From: Porphyridium purpureum
Taxonomy: Eukaryota > Rhodophyta > Bangiophyceae > Porphyridiales > Porphyridiaceae
Assembly: GCA_008690995.1 (NCBI GenBank)
Contig: VRMN01000006.1
Location: forward strand, 765,501 to 829,500
DNA: 64,000 nt
Direction: 5' to 3'
Below are positions 25,823 through 36,791 of this stretch, piece after piece. Each line of letters opens with the position of its first letter. The stretch's first letter is position 1. A model generated the notes under the pieces. It was not told the origin of the DNA. It did not search any database and worked only from the letters and a program-made list of their open reading frames with translations. A program made the position numbers and the translations under genes.

Positions 25823-28663
25823 ATGGCAGATGATGCGGCGCTTCCGCCGCCCGACGCAGACTCAATGTCCGCGCTCGCGTGGATGCTGATGTCGGAAGAC
25901 GCGGCGAGCGTGGCGCGCGCGCTCGACCGGCTGCAGCAGCTGCTGCAAGGTGGTGACGCGCGACGTGGCGTGTCGACGGTGGAAAGTAACGGGAGCTCGG
26001 ACTCGCAGCGCTCCGACACCAGCTCGAGTACGAGTGCGAGCATGCCTAGAAGGAGCTCTGCTGCGCGCGCCGCGGCGACGCTGTCGAAGAATAGGAGCCG
26101 CCGCGAGCTCATCGCAGGCAGGCTGGGGCTCACGCAGACGCTGAGTCTTGTGACGCACGCGATGGAGCGCCACGGCATGCAAGATAAGGAGGTTGCGCTG
26201 CGCTGTCTGCACGTGTTTCTGGCCGTGCTGCGCGTCTCGCACGAGGCGCATGAGGCGCTCGTCGAAGCGCACATCACCGTTAAACTCGTGCAGCTGATCT
26301 TCCGGCACGGCTCGGACGTGGAGGTGCTTCACGCCGCCGCAAAGTTGCTGCTTAGTCTAGCTGTTGCGCAGGATGACGTGGCTTCTGGAGCGAATTCGCT
26401 GCTGCGCGCCCACTCGTCCTCGGATAAGCGAAGAGGCGAAACACAAGACGCGGAGAAAGGCACCACAAACACAAAGCAGACTACCCAACACCAAGTGTCT
26501 CCACCATACACCAGCATACAATCTCATGGCGAGAAAAAGTCAAGCTTGCTGCGAAGCGCGCCGCGTCTCCCGCAGGTCCGGCCTCTGCAACAAGATGCGG
26601 CCGGACAGGCAGGTATGACCCGCTCTGTTTCGCCATCACTTTCATCTACCGCAAGCACGCCCGTAGCGGCGTCGCTGCTCTCATCGCAGAAGCCCGTGAC
26701 AGCAGGCGCGCGTGCAGTTGGCGAGGAGGGCGGCGCGGATGCTGTGCTTGTTTGCCTCGAGACATTTTTCCATTCACCAGAACTGCTCTCGTCGGAGCAG
26801 CGCGTCGGGCTGGACGACGTGCTCCTCACTACGGCGCTGCTCCTTGTGGTAGTGAGTCGAGTTTCAGACCAGCTTAAGCGGCACATCGCAGTGGCTTGCG
26901 GCGGCCTCAACTTGTTCATGGACGTCTTTGAGCGCTCGCACGCGAGTCGTAACGTGACCTTGATGGCTGCGTCCCTCTGTACCTTGCAAGAAATGGTTTT
27001 GGAGAATGAGCCAAACAGGCAAGCGCTATTGCGCGTGCGCGAGGAGGATGTATGTGCGCGCATGCTTGATTTGATTGGCTCGGCGGTTCGCAGCGCAGAC
27101 ACGCATGATGAAGCGTCACTGCGCCTTGCTAAAAGCGGCATGCTTCTTCTGGGCGAGATCGTGGGCGGAAGCGAAGACGTTGGTCATGATGCTGGCGAGG
27201 CAGATGGCAGCCGAGCGCTCAGAACTGGGCAGTCGTGGTCACGCGCCATGATAAGCGTGCAGTGCGCGCTTGCCTTTCCAGAATCATACACAGTGCAGAA
27301 AATGACGCTGGACCAGCTCTATGATGTCTTTTGCCCGGCAGGTGGTGGCGGCACCAATGGCACCTTTGTTGATAGTGATGCCGATGAGCTTTGGCGCTTG
27401 TGTCAGAACGAGGAAGAAGGGTTGATCGACGTGGTACTATGCATCGCTAGTATGCTCCAAAAACATGGCGCGCTACATTCTGCTCTGTGCCAGCGATGTG
27501 CTCTTTTGCTTTCCTCCATGAAGCGATGCATGGTTTTGTTTGACGAGCGTGTGCTCAATACCGCCCTTTATTGTGATTTAATGCCCGGCATCTTGCTATC
27601 TGCGCTCCATGCGCATTCCCGCAAGGTGAAAGTGAGCGAAGCGGTGTTGCATACAATCCACGAGTACGCAAGCACGCTTGTCTATGATGAATCGAAATCA
27701 AGAGAGCTTGAAGATTTCTGTGAGTCCATTAAGCTCACCAGCGTGGTACAATGCATGAAAGTGCACACGGGCAGGCTTGCGCTGCAACAACTCGCATGTT
27801 CGATCTTGTTCTTGATCGCGTGCGGCAACAGGGTGAAGAGTCTGTCGGATCCTTCTGTTCTGGACGCGCTTCTCTACATCATGGAGACGTTTCCGGATCG
27901 GTTTCGTGTGCTACTTCACGCCATGTGGGTGCTAAGCGCGCTGCTACATGTGTTTGAGGACGAGCCCCGCTTGACTGGGGGTAGGAGTCTCAGCAAATCA
28001 AACAGTCTCACACGCAACCGCTCGAGAGATGCTGGCGGAGAGCAAGGACCAGTGTCTCGAATCTCACTTGCCTCAGGGCGAGATCAGCAGGGCGCGCATG
28101 TTATCGTTTCCAGCGACGCGCTCAATGTCAGAGTGTCCCGCATTATGGCTGTCACCGAAAAGGTTCAGCGTCGGCTGTCTGTTCGGCCGATGGAAGGAAC
28201 GATCTGTGCAGAAGCACCAGCTGATGATGACCGACTGCGCTACTTTACCGTGTCGGATGCTGAAGCTTCCACTTTGGTGCAAACGGCATGTGCGCAGCTC
28301 TTGGAGCTGGCCCGGCAGCGCGCAGCATGGACATCAATGCCTAGCGCGATGGACCGAGGTGGTAGTGCGAGCCAGTCGCTCAGCCGATTGCCATCTATGG
28401 GGCGAACAGCATCAGGCGCAGGCAATGGGTCGCACCAGCCGATGACGATGGGCGGGCGCCGCTTATCTACTGATACCTCCACTTCGGGGATCTTTTCAAT
28501 GTCCATGTCGAGCCTAGATAACCAATTTTCCGCCTCGGCATCGGATGAGCTGCCGATATCGGGGGATCGGCCTCGCAAAGTCACCTCAGCCAGAGGCGTG
28601 GGGTTGCCTCGAATCCCTCAGCAGCCTTTGGCCATTAACAAGCGCAGAGTAACTTTTGAGTAG
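25823..28663 (+). CDS. Large armadillo-like helical-repeat protein, unknown
   Basis: A 946-residue soluble protein. Residues 1-60 include acidic/hydrophobic helices (SALAWMLMSEDAASVARALD). Regions about 90-190, 290-440 and 560-720 consist of amphipathic helices of the armadillo/HEAT kind, for example AAKLLLSLAVAQDD and CTLQEMVLENEPNRQALL. They are separated by disordered Ser/Gln linkers (about 200-290), and the C-terminal ~250 residues are Ser- and Arg-rich with likely phosphorylation sites and a basic end. No formin FH2 or kinase domain is visible, so the family stays unnamed. The frame is open upstream to 25343 but begins with TTG inside the ABC gene; the ATG at 25823 is the first plausible start. 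CTGTAC words lie at 25663-25682, upstream. Confidence 0.75.
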   Translation: MADDAALPPPDADSMSALAWMLMSEDAASVARALDRLQQLLQGGDARRGVSTVESNGSSDSQRSDTSSSTSASMPRRSSAARAAATLSKNRSRRELIAGRLGLTQTLSLVTHAMERHGMQDKEVALRCLHVFLAVLRVSHEAHEALVEAHITVKLVQLIFRHGSDVEVLHAAAKLLLSLAVAQDDVASGANSLLRAHSSSDKRRGETQDAEKGTTNTKQTTQHQVSPPYTSIQSHGEKKSSLLRSAPRLPQVRPLQQDAAGQAGMTRSVSPSLSSTASTPVAASLLSSQKPVTAGARAVGEEGGADAVLVCLETFFHSPELLSSEQRVGLDDVLLTTALLLVVVSRVSDQLKRHIAVACGGLNLFMDVFERSHASRNVTLMAASLCTLQEMVLENEPNRQALLRVREEDVCARMLDLIGSAVRSADTHDEASLRLAKSGMLLLGEIVGGSEDVGHDAGEADGSRALRTGQSWSRAMISVQCALAFPESYTVQKMTLDQLYDVFCPAGGGGTNGTFVDSDADELWRLCQNEEEGLIDVVLCIASMLQKHGALHSALCQRCALLLSSMKRCMVLFDERVLNTALYCDLMPGILLSALHAHSRKVKVSEAVLHTIHEYASTLVYDESKSRELEDFCESIKLTSVVQCMKVHTGRLALQQLACSILFLIACGNRVKSLSDPSVLDALLYIMETFPDRFRVLLHAMWVLSALLHVFEDEPRLTGGRSLSKSNSLTRNRSRDAGGEQGPVSRISLASGRDQQGAHVIVSSDALNVRVSRIMAVTEKVQRRLSVRPMEGTICAEAPADDDRLRYFTVSDAEASTLVQTACAQLLELARQRAAWTSMPSAMDRGGSASQSLSRLPSMGRTASGAGNGSHQPMTMGGRRLSTDTSTSGIFSMSMSSLDNQFSASASDELPISGDRPRKVTSARGVGLPRIPQQPLAINKRRVTFE

Positions 28664-28815
28664 AGAGGCGTGATGTCGCGCACGAATAGGAAAAGAATCG
28701 TTTTGGCCATTTGTTGATGATCACGGGGATCGCACAGCCCGTGTCAGGCCTACTCCTTAACCCGTACGTCCGAGTGCGCACTGCGGACGGATTCGAAACT
28801 AAATTAACTTTCAAG

Positions 28816-30855
28816 TTAGACATTCGCAAAGGCCGAAGCTTTGAGGGCAGAAGACTTTGTCTTCAGGCCGTGAAATTCAATGTTTTCGCGGTTGATCTGC
28901 ACATCGCTAGCCGGAGCACCGTTCATGCGGCTCAGCAGAAGGGCGCCGTGTAAGTGGATGCCCCGGTGCTTGGCATGTTGTTGTAGTGCATACACGGTCA
29001 CGTCCTGAACACCGAGCTGGCTAAACATGATGAGGTTCCCGTCTGAGAGACTCAGGTTCAGCAGCATGGCAAGTGCTTGCTCTTGTAGTGACACTTCACT
29101 CGGGTGCTTTCGCATCATGTCCACAGCAAGCTGGATCGCACCAGCGCTCACGGCAAGCCTGCGGTTGATCTCAACCCCATCCACGAGACATCGCAGCGTG
29201 CGCAGGCACGCGATCACGACCATCTCCGAATCCGACTGCGTCGAGCAAACGCTGATGACCGCCTCAAGCGCGCCGTGACGCCCAGCGGTTTCCTTGGCTT
29301 CCGCGAGGCCAAAGCAGCTGTTCCCGATAGCCAAAATTACATCTTCCGCAGCGCGCGAACCTTCGAGGAACGGTGGCGATTCTCCAAGCGCGCATTCACT
29401 GCGCTTGACCAAGGCGCCAATAAGCAGGCCTTCCAGAGCGCCGCACTCGTGAATCTGTGTTCGATTTAGTTCCGGGAAGGCCAAGTATCGAAAGAGCGGC
29501 GCACTCGCATCCACGAGGCTCCTCGTGACTGCAGCGCCCGCAGGGAAGGCATCCTTTGTGTGAATCGACGGTAGGTCACCTGCGCATAGCTTGGCGACTG
29601 CTCTGTAGATTACCGCAATGCCCAGCGTGGAGCCAACTTCAGCTTGAGCGCTCGTGTTTCTGGGCACGATATTTCGCAGTAGCTTTACCGCGTCGTCCAC
29701 GATTTTCACCAGACTAGAAAAAGGTGGCGCCGCGGGCGCCGGCTTGCACAGCTTGGCATCGCAAAACTTCAGCAAGTCGAGGCACACTCGAGTCCCGCCT
29801 GCCTTGCAGATCGCGTCACGTACCTCTGCTTTTGATACAGAAATATTCTGAAGCGCCACCATGCTCTGATGTTGCGCGTCCAAGATTTCGGTCTTCATGA
29901 CGCTCGTGTCAAACTGCGACGAAGAGAGTCGGTCCGCCTCCACTATCAGCGCAGCGAGCACTTTGCCATCATGCTCAGATGCGATGCGCGCCTGATTCGA
30001 CTCGCACTCATAAGCCAGATTTCTCAAGACAAGACAGCACGCATCGCGCACGCGATCCAAATCCGGCGTTTGAAGTGCCTGGCTACGCTGCAGCAGCGTC
30101 CCAACGGGACCTAGCGTGTGTTTTGCCACGTCAATCTTGCGCTTGTCACTTCCAAACGAAATATTTGAGATCGCCAGACACATTTCAGCTAGCATTTCTG
30201 CGTGTGCACTCGGGTCTGTGCTTGCCATCACGGCACCAAGCATGCTGGGCACATCATGTTCGATGAAAAAGTCGCGATTTGCTTCGCGCGCACTGAGCAC
30301 TTGCGCAGTTAGAATAAAGCAGCGAACGGCGTACATACGATCATCTACGGGCATCGCCTTATCGTTCAAGTGCGTAACCACGCCCATTGCCACACAGAGG
30401 CGCTTCAGCAGTCCATTGTCACGCACAGCATTCTGCGTGTCGCGCTCCGGACCAGCCGAGCATATCAACGCAATGAGCTCCACGCATTTGAGCGCCAATG
30501 CAGCGTCCTTCTTAACCGCGTGAAGTGCAAACAGCAACGGCGAGACCTCTTCGTGCCCAGCCAGCAGAGCGAAAGCCGCTGCGTCCATTTCGGCCGCCGA
30601 CGCGCCTAAACTCATACCTGCCAACTTTTCCAACGCACCCATCTGATTCTTTCGCGGCGAGAGCACCACAGCGGAGCTTACCGCACGCATTTCGGCTTTC
30701 AGAAGCCCACTCAAGCGCGCCGTCCTAGGTGACAGAGGCGGGCTGCTCCCAGTCCCAGCTCCATGCGACTCTCCAGACTCGTGCGCTCGAAGCAGTCGCA
30801 GCAAGTCGCGCGCCGCAGCCGCCGACTCGCGGCTCCGGAGCCACCGCAGTACCAT
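28816..30855 (-). CDS. Armadillo-repeat protein
   Basis: A 679-residue protein with a short basic N-terminus, a Ser/Pro linker (about 30-70) and then successive ~40-residue armadillo-type helical repeats to near the C-terminus. Clear units include LLFALHAVKKDAALALKCV, CLAISNISFGSDKRKIDVA, CCLVLRNLAYECESNQARI, MVALQNISVSKAEVRDAIC and LRTLRCLVDGVEINRRLA. The pattern fits proteins such as ARMC6 or plant ARM scaffolds that bind partners along the superhelix; partners are unknown. It lacks a signal or membrane segment and is presumably cytosolic or nuclear. It faces the other large armadillo-like gene tail to tail, 152 nt apart, but the two are not close copies. Confidence 0.8.
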   Translation of the reverse strand: MVLRWLRSRESAAAARDLLRLLRAHESGESHGAGTGSSPPLSPRTARLSGLLKAEMRAVSSAVVLSPRKNQMGALEKLAGMSLGASAAEMDAAAFALLAGHEEVSPLLFALHAVKKDAALALKCVELIALICSAGPERDTQNAVRDNGLLKRLCVAMGVVTHLNDKAMPVDDRMYAVRCFILTAQVLSAREANRDFFIEHDVPSMLGAVMASTDPSAHAEMLAEMCLAISNISFGSDKRKIDVAKHTLGPVGTLLQRSQALQTPDLDRVRDACCLVLRNLAYECESNQARIASEHDGKVLAALIVEADRLSSSQFDTSVMKTEILDAQHQSMVALQNISVSKAEVRDAICKAGGTRVCLDLLKFCDAKLCKPAPAAPPFSSLVKIVDDAVKLLRNIVPRNTSAQAEVGSTLGIAVIYRAVAKLCAGDLPSIHTKDAFPAGAAVTRSLVDASAPLFRYLAFPELNRTQIHECGALEGLLIGALVKRSECALGESPPFLEGSRAAEDVILAIGNSCFGLAEAKETAGRHGALEAVISVCSTQSDSEMVVIACLRTLRCLVDGVEINRRLAVSAGAIQLAVDMMRKHPSEVSLQEQALAMLLNLSLSDGNLIMFSQLGVQDVTVYALQQHAKHRGIHLHGALLLSRMNGAPASDVQINRENIEFHGLKTKSSALKASAFANV

Positions 30856-31369
30856 CGTGCTCCTTTGTTCCTACACTATTTCTGTGTCCGCGCACAACTC
30901 AACCCTCAAGATACGCCCTTCCCCAGTCTTTCTCGGCAACGCCAGTCACCGTACACCGCGCTCGAGGAAGCGCAGCGCAATGCCAGGCCGAGCTGCCGCG
31001 TTGCCGCGTTGCCGCGCTGACGCGCTGGCGCTCCGAGTGGACCGATCTTTGGCAAGACCGCAGCCCAATGGGACTGGTTCGGCAAGGAAACGGGACAACA
31101 ACTTACAGGCGACCGATGTGGATGTTGCGTGGTTGACAGCGGTTCACACGGAGCAGCTGGCGACATGGGCGTGATGGGAGGAGAGCGCGCACAAATTCGG
31201 ACAGAGACGGAAGAGAAGTGGCTTTTCTCTTCATGTGCACGGATGGCGAAGCTATAGAGCAACACAGGAGGTGCGCCAAGGAGCGACAGATTGAAACGCA
31301 CCCGCGAATGCGTCGCGCACCCTCAACCAACCTGGAGCGCGCTACGCATTTCACAAGCGCATATTGAAG
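30856..31369. other. Upstream region of the armadillo gene
   Basis: No gene was recognised. A short 9-bp repeat (TTGCCGCG words) lies near 30990-31020. Open frames on both strands are short and lack domains. Confidence 0.35.
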
Positions 31370-31760
31370 CAGCGTATTGTCAGAGCATGGCTTGCCATAG
31401 CATACAGGCTTGCCTTCGCACCTCAAATGTCAGCATGTCGAGCAAGTAGAAGACCTAGTCGCCCGCCAAGTACGCCAACTCCGTCGTGAAAAGTATGACA
31501 TTGCCAAGGGTCTTTGAGGAACAGTATGAGTCTGCGGTGGAGCCGACAAAGGTATCGAACTGGTCAATGTATCTGCATGTAAACGGGATTCGGGTTCTTC
31601 CACTCGGACCTCGCTGCGAACGCACAGTCTAGGTCCTTAAAAGTGCGCCTGAACCAGCCGCACTGCATTCCACGCGAAGGATACACCACCGTGCCGATGC
31701 TTAAGATCCGTCCAAACAGCGTGCCATATTTGCGAACGCATTCGGCTTTCAAGCTCTACA
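31370..31760 (-). pseudogene. Decayed copy of the secreted 12-cysteine protein gene
   Basis: Reading the minus strand gives, in order and with matching spacing, CGWFRRTFKDLDC (intact gene CPWFRQAFSDLGC), then CRYIDQFDTFV (intact CTYIDEYGVIF), STADSYC (intact SYADSFC) and FYLLDMLTFE (intact YYLLDNLIFG). These blocks cover the C-terminal third of the gene at 20349-21488. They are spread over more than one frame with stops between them, and the signal peptide and N-terminal half are not found, so the copy is broken. Sequence upstream of 31760 on this strand shows only faint similarity. It indicates a small dispersed family. Confidence 0.7.
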
Positions 31761-32473
31761 GATCAGTCAAAACGGAGCCGTAGCCGGTGTGCAATGTTGC
31801 TGTCCTTTCGTAGAGTGGCGCGACTTGATCCACGTTTTTCGTCTGCCGGCAAGACGCCGAGCCGCTTTGAGCCCAACGCACTCTGAATGCGCTTGCAGGT
31901 TGCGCACTATTGGGAGACACCGCCAGCACGAATGGAGTTTTGCGGAAGAGAGAAGCGCTGGCAAAGCTTCTTCCGATGCGTTTTGCCGAACCCATGAACC
32001 AGCTCAGCGAACCAAGATTGTACGGTGTTCTGTGCCGGGCAGATTCAGTTGAAAGCCGGGCGTTGCTGCGTGGCGGGTCATTGTGTCGCACGGACGCCTC
32101 TTCAGCCGAATCAAGAAGAGCGATCACGTTTCAGCAATATTTCGGGCCGCTCGTAATCGCCAGCTTCGGACACTACACTCATGAAAAAGCGTGCAGCACA
32201 CCATCTCCTGCTGCGCATGTGCTGCAGCTCTGCCTGCACCTTTGCTCCTATATCCGCAACCGTGCAACGCCCACCCACATCTCTGGCCCTCACATGTCAC
32301 ACCTCAGGTCATCCTCCATATAAACTGCGACCAAGTCGGAGCGGGAACTGCGGCCTTTGTTCTTGTTTTACTAACAGAATGATCCGTTTTACTTTAAACA
32401 TGGATGGAGCTCCTCTTCAAAAGGCATGTGGGGGATGTCAAAACGGATAGGGGACAAGGCACATGTCTGGCCA
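31761..32473. other. Region between the pseudogene and the nested transposons
   Basis: No gene was recognised. It may include more of the decayed cysteine-protein copy and the outer flank of the Tc1/mariner element; I could not find a terminal inverted repeat. Confidence 0.35.
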
Positions 32474-32881
32474 TTACTCAGCCATAGAGAGTCGGAATCG
32501 GTCGCGGGTTCCTTGCACGTATGCACCTTGAATATTCGCACACTTGAATATGCGCTTTGGCAGACGTGCAGAAAAACTGGCGCGTAGAGGCAGGTCCAAA
32601 GCCTCCCAAGCCAGTAGAATGGCATTCTTGAGCTCCAGCACCGTCTGATACTGCCTTGCACCTTCAGAAACCTTGCGCGTGAGTATCTCTCACAGGTTTT
32701 CGATGATATTAAAGTCCAGCGAGTACGCTGGCTACTTCAGAGGCTCCACATTCTCGTCATTCATGAAATTCTCAACCAGGCGACTTGTGTGCACTGGCGC
32801 GTTATTCTGCTGAAAAACCATGTTCAGGCCCACCATCTGACGGCAGCGTTCCAGCACATTGTCCTCTTGAAGCATGGAAAC

Positions 32882-33180
32882 TGTTACCAATGCTGTGCCT
32901 TTTTCTCTCTCTCTTCTTCTTCTTTCCTCTTCTGTCTCCGAGCAAGACCTGACCGGCTAGTCCGGGCAGGCGCGTCGCCTTTTTATACCCTTACTTCCGC
33001 CAGGGACAGCAAGGCGCCACGAGAAATGACAATGCAAATCATTGGCATTTCTGCGCACGTCTAGAAGTTTCCGGAACCTCTAGAAGCTTCTAGAAACGGT
33101 TAAACGGTCTACCGGTTTAACGGCTTACCGGTTTCGGATTAACCGAACCGTTCTAGGTGACTGGGGTCGAACGGATAACA
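32882..33180 (-). repeat. Left LTR (3' LTR of the element)
   Basis: 299 bp, TG...CA ends, identical as read to 38052-38350. On the minus strand it contains TATAAAA (32980-32986), the likely LTR promoter core. Confidence 0.92.
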
Positions 33181-33299
33181 TCTCCCCCCCTCTTGGCTCG
33201 ACGTCTCGGCGAGACTCCAAACTAGGTTGCATTCTTGGCTCGAGGAACCCGCGCTCCGGGAGAAAACCTCTGCCTAGCAAACTTCTCACAGTACCCAAG

Positions 33300-36200
33300 T
33301 CATTCAGAGTCAGACTCCTCGATAATTTTCAACAAGTCTGGCTCAGAATCGGACGCTGGCAGGTCGTCGGGTACTTCTTCATCATTTTCCCCTGCCATGT
33401 AGTCTTCGCGTCCATAGTATGGCTTCAGATGTTGGATCGGAAAAACATCATGACAAGCCACACCCTCGGGCAAAATCACTCGGTAAGCATGCGAGCTTAC
33501 CTTCTCAATGACAGGCACTGGACCAAGAAACTTTGGTGCCGCCAAATCACTCTTGTTCGGCCGCAGTTGCGGCGCCGTGACCAACACTTGATCACCAACC
33601 TGAAATTCCTGGGCATCCTTGCGTCGATCGAAGAACTTCTGCATTCTCCCCTGGGCTTCGATCAAATTGTCGCGGACTTCTTCATGGACTTTGCACAGGC
33701 GAAACCAGTGCTCCGCCATGTCCTTCGTCTGTCCGTCGCGCGCAGGCGTCCACCCTTCGCTCGGTGGAAACCAAGGATCCCTTCCATATACCACTTTGAA
33801 CGGCGCGAATCCAGTGGCACTGCTTGGTGCGGAGTTGTACGCAAACTCATACAACGGCAAGTCTCGTACCCAGCCACTATTCGTCGCCATCAACTTGAGC
33901 ATTTCCCGAATCACGCGGTTCACTCGCTCAGTTTGGCCATCTGTCTGCGGGTGGTTGGCGGTAGACATAGCCAACTTCATGCCCACCCGCTTGCTCAACT
34001 GCTGCCAAAACGTGGACGTAAACAGCGGATCTCGGTCCGACACAATCGACTTGGGGTATCCGAAACGGCTCACGACGTGCTTCACGAACAAGTCAGCACA
34101 ACGTTTTGCTGTCAAGTCCTTGCGCGTCGGGATAAACAGCGCCATCTTCGAATAGCGATCCACCACAGTCATGATTGCATCACAGCTGCCTTCGCTCCGA
34201 GGCAGCTCCGTCACAAAGTCCATCGAAATGTCGACCCAAGGTCCTTCTGGGATCGACAAGGGCTTCAGCTTTCCAAACGACCGATTCTCTGACTTTGTCA
34301 CTTGGCACTCGTGACAAGTCTTCACAAAACGGCTCACGTCTCGCTTCATCTTTGGCCAGTAGAAGCGAGTGATCAAAGATGCATAAGTTGTGTCCGCTCC
34401 ACGGTGCCCTGCTGTCGGGATATCGTGGTGGAGCTGCATGACACGCTCTCTGAACTTCCTCGGCACGCAAACGCGATTCCTCAAGTACAAGAGCCCAGCT
34501 TCGGTTCGGAAACCTTGGTGGGTCGGTAAATCTCCCATCAAAGTACCAAAGTCTGGGTCACTCGAGTACGAACCCACGAATGCCTGGAAACCCGTACCAA
34601 ATTCATCACACCGAACTTGGTACTCTAGCGCATGCAACTCTGGCTTTCTCGACAAAGCATCGGCTACCACGTTCGACTTTCCCTTCACATAGTCAATTGT
34701 GATATCAAACTCGGCCAAAAAGTCCAACCACCGTGCTTGCCGGCCATTCAGCTCCTTCTGCGTCATCAAATGTTTCAACGCCTCATGATCTGTGTGAAGC
34801 ACAAACTTTGCCCCGTACAGATAAGGTCGAAACTCTCGCAGACAATGAATGACGGCCATGAGCTCTCCTTCATAGCTGCTGTACCTGGTCTCTCGGTCCA
34901 GCAGCTTCCTCGACGTAAACGCGACCGGTCTGCCTTCCTGTGCCAGCCATCCCCCCACCGCGACTTCAGAGCGGTCTGTGTACACCTCGAATGGCTTCTC
35001 AGGGTCTGGCAAGGCCAACACCGGCGCCTCCGTCAACATCCCGACAATCTTCTTGAAGGCCGACTTGCCTTTATCTCCCAGTTCGATCAGCTGCTTCTTC
35101 GACTTTGCGTTCTGCAACAGCGAAGTCAGCGGCGCCACGACGGTAGAGTATCCTTTGACAAACCTGCGAAACCAGTTTGTCATTCCCAAAAAGGATCTCA
35201 ACTCCGTCACCGTATTTGGCACTGGCCAATCTTTCAAAGCTCCCACCTTCCGTGGATCCATCTTCACGCAACCGTTTCCCACAATGTTCCCCAGGTATTC
35301 GACTTCAGAGACGAAGAAGCTGCACTTCTTGCGCTTCAACCGATACCCCGCCTTTTGCAAGCGCGACAACACTTCCTTCAGGACCTCGCCATGCGACTGC
35401 CTATCCTTGGTGAAGACCAAAATATCGTCCAAATAGACAATGACGGTCTTGTCCAGCAGATCTGCAAACAGCTCGTTCATGGCCCTCTGAAAAGTTGCCG
35501 GCGCGTTGCAAAGACCAAACGGCATCACACGGAACTCGAACTGTCCGTACCTGGTCTGGAACGCGGTCTTCGGCACGTCCTCTCTCCGAACACGCAACTG
35601 GTGGTATCCCGATGCCAAATCCAACTTTGAGAAACAGTGAGCTGCGCCCAGTCGATCCAGCAACTCATCCATGTTCGGCAACGGATACCGGTCCTTCACA
35701 GTTGCGTCGTTCAACGCCCGATAATCAACGCACATCCTCATGCTGCCGTCTTTCTTCTTCACGAACAGCACGGGTGCTCCAAACGGGCTCTGACTCGGCT
35801 GGACGAATCCTTTGTCCAGCAAGTCATCCAAAGTCTCTCGGAGGACTTTCAACTCCGCAGGGCTCAGTCGGTAGACCCTGCCCACTCTCACAGGCTTCTC
35901 ATCTTTCAGCCTAATCACATGCTCCACTGTTCGGCTCTCAGGCAGCCCTCGCGGCTCCTCGAACAGATTTTCGAAATCATTGAGCATCTTTCTCACAGAG
36001 TCAGCTTCTTTGCGCTCCACTGAACAGGGCTCCTCCCTTCCTTTCAGCACGCCGAGGTAGCACTCTTCTACCTCCTGACTCTTCAACAGCCGACGGAGCT
36101 CTTTCCGTGGCACCAGCATCTGCGTCATGCTCCAGGCCCTCTTCTCTCCGTAGGCCAACATGCCAGACTGCCAATCAATCACTGGGTTCTCCCGCTTCAG

Positions 36201-36791
36201 CCACTCCATGCCCAGAATTGCGTCTTGTCCCGCAATCCGGCAAATGGCAAAGTTAGCGGCCCCCGAGTACCCATCGCTCAGTTCAAACTTGACATTGGAG
36301 ACTTCTCCGGCTGTTTCCAATACAGACCCGTCTGCTAGGGTCACATGATCTCTCTTCCACGACGCCTTATGCTTCAGGCCGTCGGATTTCAGCACAAAGT
36401 CCACGTTCATGAAGTTGTCCGTCGCGCCACTGTCAATCAAAAACGTGGCCTCTCCGTCGGACGTGTGCACTTTTCCTCGAACTCGAAGCAGCATGGCAGC
36501 TCCCATCCCTCCAAGTTCCTTGATCACGGGCTGATTTTCGCTCGAGTTTCGCCCACAAGGCGTCGGACAGCCAGACCTTGGCTTACCAAGGCCACCACAG
36601 CGGTCTCCATTGCCGCCCCTAGAGGTCTCGTAACGTCTGCGAGCCTCCTTTCCCTCTGACTGTCCGAGGAACCTTTTTACTCGAGCTCCTCGTTTTTTGA
36701 CTCCAGCGAGTCTCCCTCCAGCTGCTGGATAGTCTTCCTTGCCTCGGGACACGTCCTGGCGATGTGTCCCGGCCTTCCACAATTCCAGCAT
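33300..36791 (-). CDS. Pol polyprotein of the Ty3/gypsy element
   Basis: Long pol frame of the retrotransposon. In order it shows a retropepsin-type protease (LIDSGATDNF), a reverse transcriptase with YLDDILVF, an RNase H region, and an integrase with an HHCC zinc-binding start (CHECQVTK) and a D,D,E catalytic core, ending in an acidic tail after a GPY/F-like module. This domain order (integrase after RNase H) separates Ty3/gypsy from Ty1/copia. It overlaps gag in another frame, as in family members that use translational frameshifting. Treated as a resident element, not a host gene. Confidence 0.9.
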   Translation of the reverse strand: MLELWKAGTHRQDVSRGKEDYPAAGGRLAGVKKRGARVKRFLGQSEGKEARRRYETSRGGNGDRCGGLGKPRSGCPTPCGRNSSENQPVIKELGGMGAAMLLRVRGKVHTSDGEATFLIDSGATDNFMNVDFVLKSDGLKHKASWKRDHVTLADGSVLETAGEVSNVKFELSDGYSGAANFAICRIAGQDAILGMEWLKRENPVIDWQSGMLAYGEKRAWSMTQMLVPRKELRRLLKSQEVEECYLGVLKGREEPCSVERKEADSVRKMLNDFENLFEEPRGLPESRTVEHVIRLKDEKPVRVGRVYRLSPAELKVLRETLDDLLDKGFVQPSQSPFGAPVLFVKKKDGSMRMCVDYRALNDATVKDRYPLPNMDELLDRLGAAHCFSKLDLASGYHQLRVRREDVPKTAFQTRYGQFEFRVMPFGLCNAPATFQRAMNELFADLLDKTVIVYLDDILVFTKDRQSHGEVLKEVLSRLQKAGYRLKRKKCSFFVSEVEYLGNIVGNGCVKMDPRKVGALKDWPVPNTVTELRSFLGMTNWFRRFVKGYSTVVAPLTSLLQNAKSKKQLIELGDKGKSAFKKIVGMLTEAPVLALPDPEKPFEVYTDRSEVAVGGWLAQEGRPVAFTSRKLLDRETRYSSYEGELMAVIHCLREFRPYLYGAKFVLHTDHEALKHLMTQKELNGRQARWLDFLAEFDITIDYVKGKSNVVADALSRKPELHALEYQVRCDEFGTGFQAFVGSYSSDPDFGTLMGDLPTHQGFRTEAGLLYLRNRVCVPRKFRERVMQLHHDIPTAGHRGADTTYASLITRFYWPKMKRDVSRFVKTCHECQVTKSENRSFGKLKPLSIPEGPWVDISMDFVTELPRSEGSCDAIMTVVDRYSKMALFIPTRKDLTAKRCADLFVKHVVSRFGYPKSIVSDRDPLFTSTFWQQLSKRVGMKLAMSTANHPQTDGQTERVNRVIREMLKLMATNSGWVRDLPLYEFAYNSAPSSATGFAPFKVVYGRDPWFPPSEGWTPARDGQTKDMAEHWFRLCKVHEEVRDNLIEAQGRMQKFFDRRKDAQEFQVGDQVLVTAPQLRPNKSDLAAPKFLGPVPVIEKVSSHAYRVILPEGVACHDVFPIQHLKPYYGREDYMAGENDEEVPDDLPASDSEPDLLKIIEESDSE

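Noticed and set aside
28676-28815. Possible tRNA because of an ATTCGAAA-type T-loop
   Set aside because: No acceptor or anticodon stem could be paired around it.
34632-35630. Plus-strand open frame of 332 codons
   Set aside because: Antisense to the pol region of the retrotransposon.
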